Below are positions 61,964-64,000 of a stretch of DNA of 64,000 bases, one piece after another. This DNA is from Stenotrophomonas rhizophila (GTDB lineage: Bacteria; Pseudomonadota; Gammaproteobacteria; Xanthomonadales; Xanthomonadaceae), in the NCBI RefSeq assembly GCF_003751305.1, contig NZ_RJKV01000001.1:124001-188000 (forward strand), given 5' to 3'. The stretch's first letter is position 1, and every line of letters begins with the position of its first letter. The position numbers and the translations under genes are program-made. The notes beneath the pieces were generated by a model. That model worked only from the letters and a program-made list of their open reading frames with translations. It was not told the DNA's origin and did no database searches.

Positions 61964-63709
61964 ATGTCTCATGTCTCGCAACACCGTTTGCGTCACCGTG
62001 CATTGGTTGTACTGGGCGCCTCTGTTCTGTCGACCCTGCTGCTGGCCACCCCGGCGTTCGCCGGTGATGTGCAGTTGAGCGGCCTGTCCTCGGCGCCGAC
62101 CCACCAGCGCTTCATCGTGAAGTACAAGGATGGCAGTACCGAGGTCGCTACCCCGACCGCGCTGGCCAGTTCGCTGAAGGCCGCCGCCGCGGCCGTGCCG
62201 GCGGCCCAAGGCCGTGCGCTGGGGCTGCAGAAGCTGCGCCAGCTGGCGATCGGCCCGACCGTGGTCAAGGCCGACCGGCCGCTGGACCGCGCCGAAGCCG
62301 AACTGCTGATGCGCCGCTTGGCGGCCGACCCGGGCGTGGAATACGTTGAAGTCGATCAGCTGATGCAGGCCACCCTGGTGCCCAACGACACCCGCTTTTC
62401 CGAGCAGTGGGGCTTCGGCACCAGCAACGCCTCGATCAACGTACGCCCGGCCTGGGACAAGGCCACCGGCACCGGCGTGGTGGTGGCGGTGATCGACACC
62501 GGCATCACCAACCATCCGGACCTCAACGCCAACATCCTGCCCGGCTATGACTTCATCAGCGACGCGGCGATGGCGCGCGACGGCGGTGGCCGCGACAACA
62601 ACCCCAACGACGAAGGCGACTGGTACGCCGCCAACGAGTGTGGCGCGGGCATTCCGGCCTCCAATTCCAGCTGGCACGGCACGCATGTGGCCGGCACTGT
62701 TGCGGCGGTGACCAACAACAGCAGCGGCGTGGCCGGCACCGCGTTCAATGCGAAGGTCGTCCCGGTGCGCGTGCTCGGCAAGTGCGGCGGCTACACCTCC
62801 GACATCGCCGATGCGATCGTCTGGGCTTCCGGCGGTACCGTCAGCGGAGTCCCGGCCAATGCCAACCCCGCCGAAGTGATCAACATGTCGCTCGGCGGCG
62901 GTGGCAGCTGCTCCACCACCTACCAGACCGCCATCAACGGCGCCGTCTCGCGCGGCACCACCGTGGTCGTCGCTGCCGGCAACAGCAACACCAACGTGTC
63001 CTCTTCGGTGCCAGCCAACTGCGCCAACGTCATCGCCGTTGCCGCGACCACCTCGGCCGGTGCCCGCGCCAGCTTCTCCAACTACGGCACCGGCATCGAC
63101 ATCTCGGCCCCGGGCCAGGGGATTCTCTCCACGCTCAACAGTGGCACCACGGTTCCGGGCACCGCATCGTATGCCTCCTACAACGGCACCTCGATGGCGG
63201 CGCCGCACGTAGCCGGCGTGGTCGCGCTGATCCAGTCCGTTGCCCCTACCGCCCTGAGCCCGGCCGCCATCGAGAGCCTGCTCAAGAGCACCGCACGGCC
63301 GTTGCCGGGCGCCTGCTCCGGCGGTTGCGGCGCGGGCATCGTCGATGCCGACGCGGCGGTGACGGCCGCCCTGGGCGGGACCAATCCGAACCCGGGCACC
63401 GGTAACGTGCTGCAGAACAACGTCCCGGTCACCGGCCTCGGCGCCGCCAGCGGTGCCTCGCTGGCCTACACCGTGACCGTGCCGTCCGGCCGCAGCCAGC
63501 TGAAGGTCACCATCGCCGGCGGCAGTGGCGATGCCGATCTCTACGTCCGCTCCGGCAGCGCCCCGACCGACACCGTCTACACCTGCCGCCCCTACCTGAG
63601 CGGCAACAACGAGACCTGCACGATCACCTCACCGGCGGCCGGCACCTGGCACGTACGGGTCAAGGCCTACTCGACCTTCTCCGGCCTGAGCCTCACCGCG
63701 CAGTACTGA
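61964..63709 (+). CDS. Secreted subtilisin-family (S8) serine protease with PPC domain
   Basis: 581 residues. Signal peptide about 1-34 (LSTLLLATPAFA-GD), then an I9-like inhibitor propeptide to about 140 (HQRFIVKYKDGSTEVATPTA, LAADPGVEYVEVDQLM). Catalytic triad: Asp178 in VVAVIDTGITNHPDL, His238 in SSWHGTHVAGTVAAV and Ser410 in SYNGTSMAAPHVAGV. The tail (about 477-581, QLKVTIAGGSGDADLYVRSG, WHVRVKAYSTFSGLSL) is a PPC domain, usually removed after secretion. It matches extracellular proteases of S. maltophilia (StmPr type) and Xanthomonas, exported by Sec and a type II system. Confidence 0.95.
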   Translation: MSHVSQHRLRHRALVVLGASVLSTLLLATPAFAGDVQLSGLSSAPTHQRFIVKYKDGSTEVATPTALASSLKAAAAAVPAAQGRALGLQKLRQLAIGPTVVKADRPLDRAEAELLMRRLAADPGVEYVEVDQLMQATLVPNDTRFSEQWGFGTSNASINVRPAWDKATGTGVVVAVIDTGITNHPDLNANILPGYDFISDAAMARDGGGRDNNPNDEGDWYAANECGAGIPASNSSWHGTHVAGTVAAVTNNSSGVAGTAFNAKVVPVRVLGKCGGYTSDIADAIVWASGGTVSGVPANANPAEVINMSLGGGGSCSTTYQTAINGAVSRGTTVVVAAGNSNTNVSSSVPANCANVIAVAATTSAGARASFSNYGTGIDISAPGQGILSTLNSGTTVPGTASYASYNGTSMAAPHVAGVVALIQSVAPTALSPAAIESLLKSTARPLPGACSGGCGAGIVDADAAVTAALGGTNPNPGTGNVLQNNVPVTGLGAASGASLAYTVTVPSGRSQLKVTIAGGSGDADLYVRSGSAPTDTVYTCRPYLSGNNETCTITSPAAGTWHVRVKAYSTFSGLSLTAQY

Positions 63710-63733
63710 TCGCGGTCCCATCGCACCAACGCA

Positions 63734-63759
63734 GAACGCCCCGGCATGCCGGGGCGTTC
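63734..63759. terminator. Perfect palindrome terminator after the protease gene
   Basis: GAACGCCCCGGCA then TGCCGGGGCGTTC, a 26-base perfect inverted repeat in the 66-base gap between the protease and the convergent asparaginase-domain gene. Confidence 0.8.
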
Positions 63760-63775
63760 GTTCAATCAACAGTGA

Positions 63776-64000
63776 TTACGCAGCTTCGAACCGGTTCGCC
63801 GCCACGTTCTTGCGCACCTGTTCCGGATTCCAGATCCGGCCGTTCATCGCAATGTACACACCGCTCGGCAACGACTGCACCGCACCGATCGCACACCCGA
63901 TGTTGAACTCCGCATCCGAGCCGCGGAAGCGCGCCGGGCTCAACGCACCGGTCATCACGATCGTCTTGTCGGTGATCGACTTCAGCACCTGGCCGGTCTG
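63776..64000 (-). CDS. Asparaginase-domain protein, C-terminal part, cut by the window end
   Basis: The last 74 codons of a gene running off the right edge: QTGQVLKSITDKTIVMTGAL then SPARFRGSDAEFNIGCAIGA. KTIVMTGALSPARF resembles the K-x-VVxTGAMRP segment of L-asparaginase I/II, and GSDAEFNIGCAI the segment after it. The chain ends soon after (KNVAANRFEAA), before the C-terminal asparaginase domain, so this is probably the short, about 160-residue single-domain form found in Xanthomonadaceae. Activity of this form is uncertain. Confidence 0.75.
   Translation of the reverse strand, partial: QTGQVLKSITDKTIVMTGALSPARFRGSDAEFNIGCAIGAVQSLPSGVYIAMNGRIWNPEQVRKNVAANRFEAA

Overview
The window is GC-rich chromosomal DNA of the Xanthomonadaceae type, most likely a Stenotrophomonas species. 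Three things point that way: typical gene sets and orders (ahpC-ahpF-oxyR, lptD-surA-pdxA-rsmA-apaG-apaH, a three-gene pntAa/pntAb/pntB transhydrogenase); many short GTAG-flanked palindromes of the SMAG/REP class described in Stenotrophomonas maltophilia; and TAnnnT-like -10 boxes such as TAGAAT, TAAAAT and TACGGT. I see no rRNA, tRNA, CRISPR array, prophage, transposase or insertion sequence. Coding density is high and most genes are housekeeping.

Layout. 1-1606: left edge of a probable RiPP (TOMM/E1-like) locus on the minus strand, cut by the window start. 1626-2285: PAP2 membrane phosphatase. 2287-2551: two facing composite palindromes. 2683-4973: sugar kinase and CNT nucleoside transporter operon. 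5221-6189: aldo/keto reductase. 6211-8364: a SMAG pair, a Fur box and a hemP-led iron/heme operon. 8672-12528: YbbP/YbbA-type ABC exporter and divergent TesA-like esterase. 12606-14759: ColR/ColS-like two-component system. 14791-18558 and beyond: SGNH hydrolase, DgkA, TerC, LemA and two TPM-domain proteins. 19131-21315: lgt-thyA-folA. 21359-28550: the conserved outer-membrane/ribosome operon, lptD through apaH. 28607-30710: HDAC-like deacetylase, PduO-type cobalamin adenosyltransferase and a BtuM-like membrane protein. 30796-33182: two ubiquinone hydroxylases.

The right half holds an EF-hand protein, rlmM, a deaminase, glnS, a DUF2007 protein, msrA, tal, rnk and the peroxide-defence cluster oxyR/ahpF/ahpC with an OxyR-like site (40197-43662). 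Next come prmC, pip, a LysR/MFS divergent pair, a DUF7716-like protein with an L7/L12-like tail, N-formylglutamate amidohydrolase, a Nudix hydrolase, a 5'-3' exonuclease, a nitroreductase and DUF1631. The transhydrogenase genes follow, with an ECF sigma / putative anti-sigma / TPEQR-repeat operon lying between pntAa and pntAb. The end holds sufT, ilvE, a secreted S8 protease and a partial asparaginase-domain gene.

The most unusual candidates are the truncated TOMM-like locus, whose membrane protein carries a Cys/Ser/Thr-rich segment after a GGG; the BtuM-like protein beside the cobalamin adenosyltransferase; the composite palindromes at 2287-2551 and 8498-8607; the sigma/TPEQR operon; and the L7/L12-like domain fusion.
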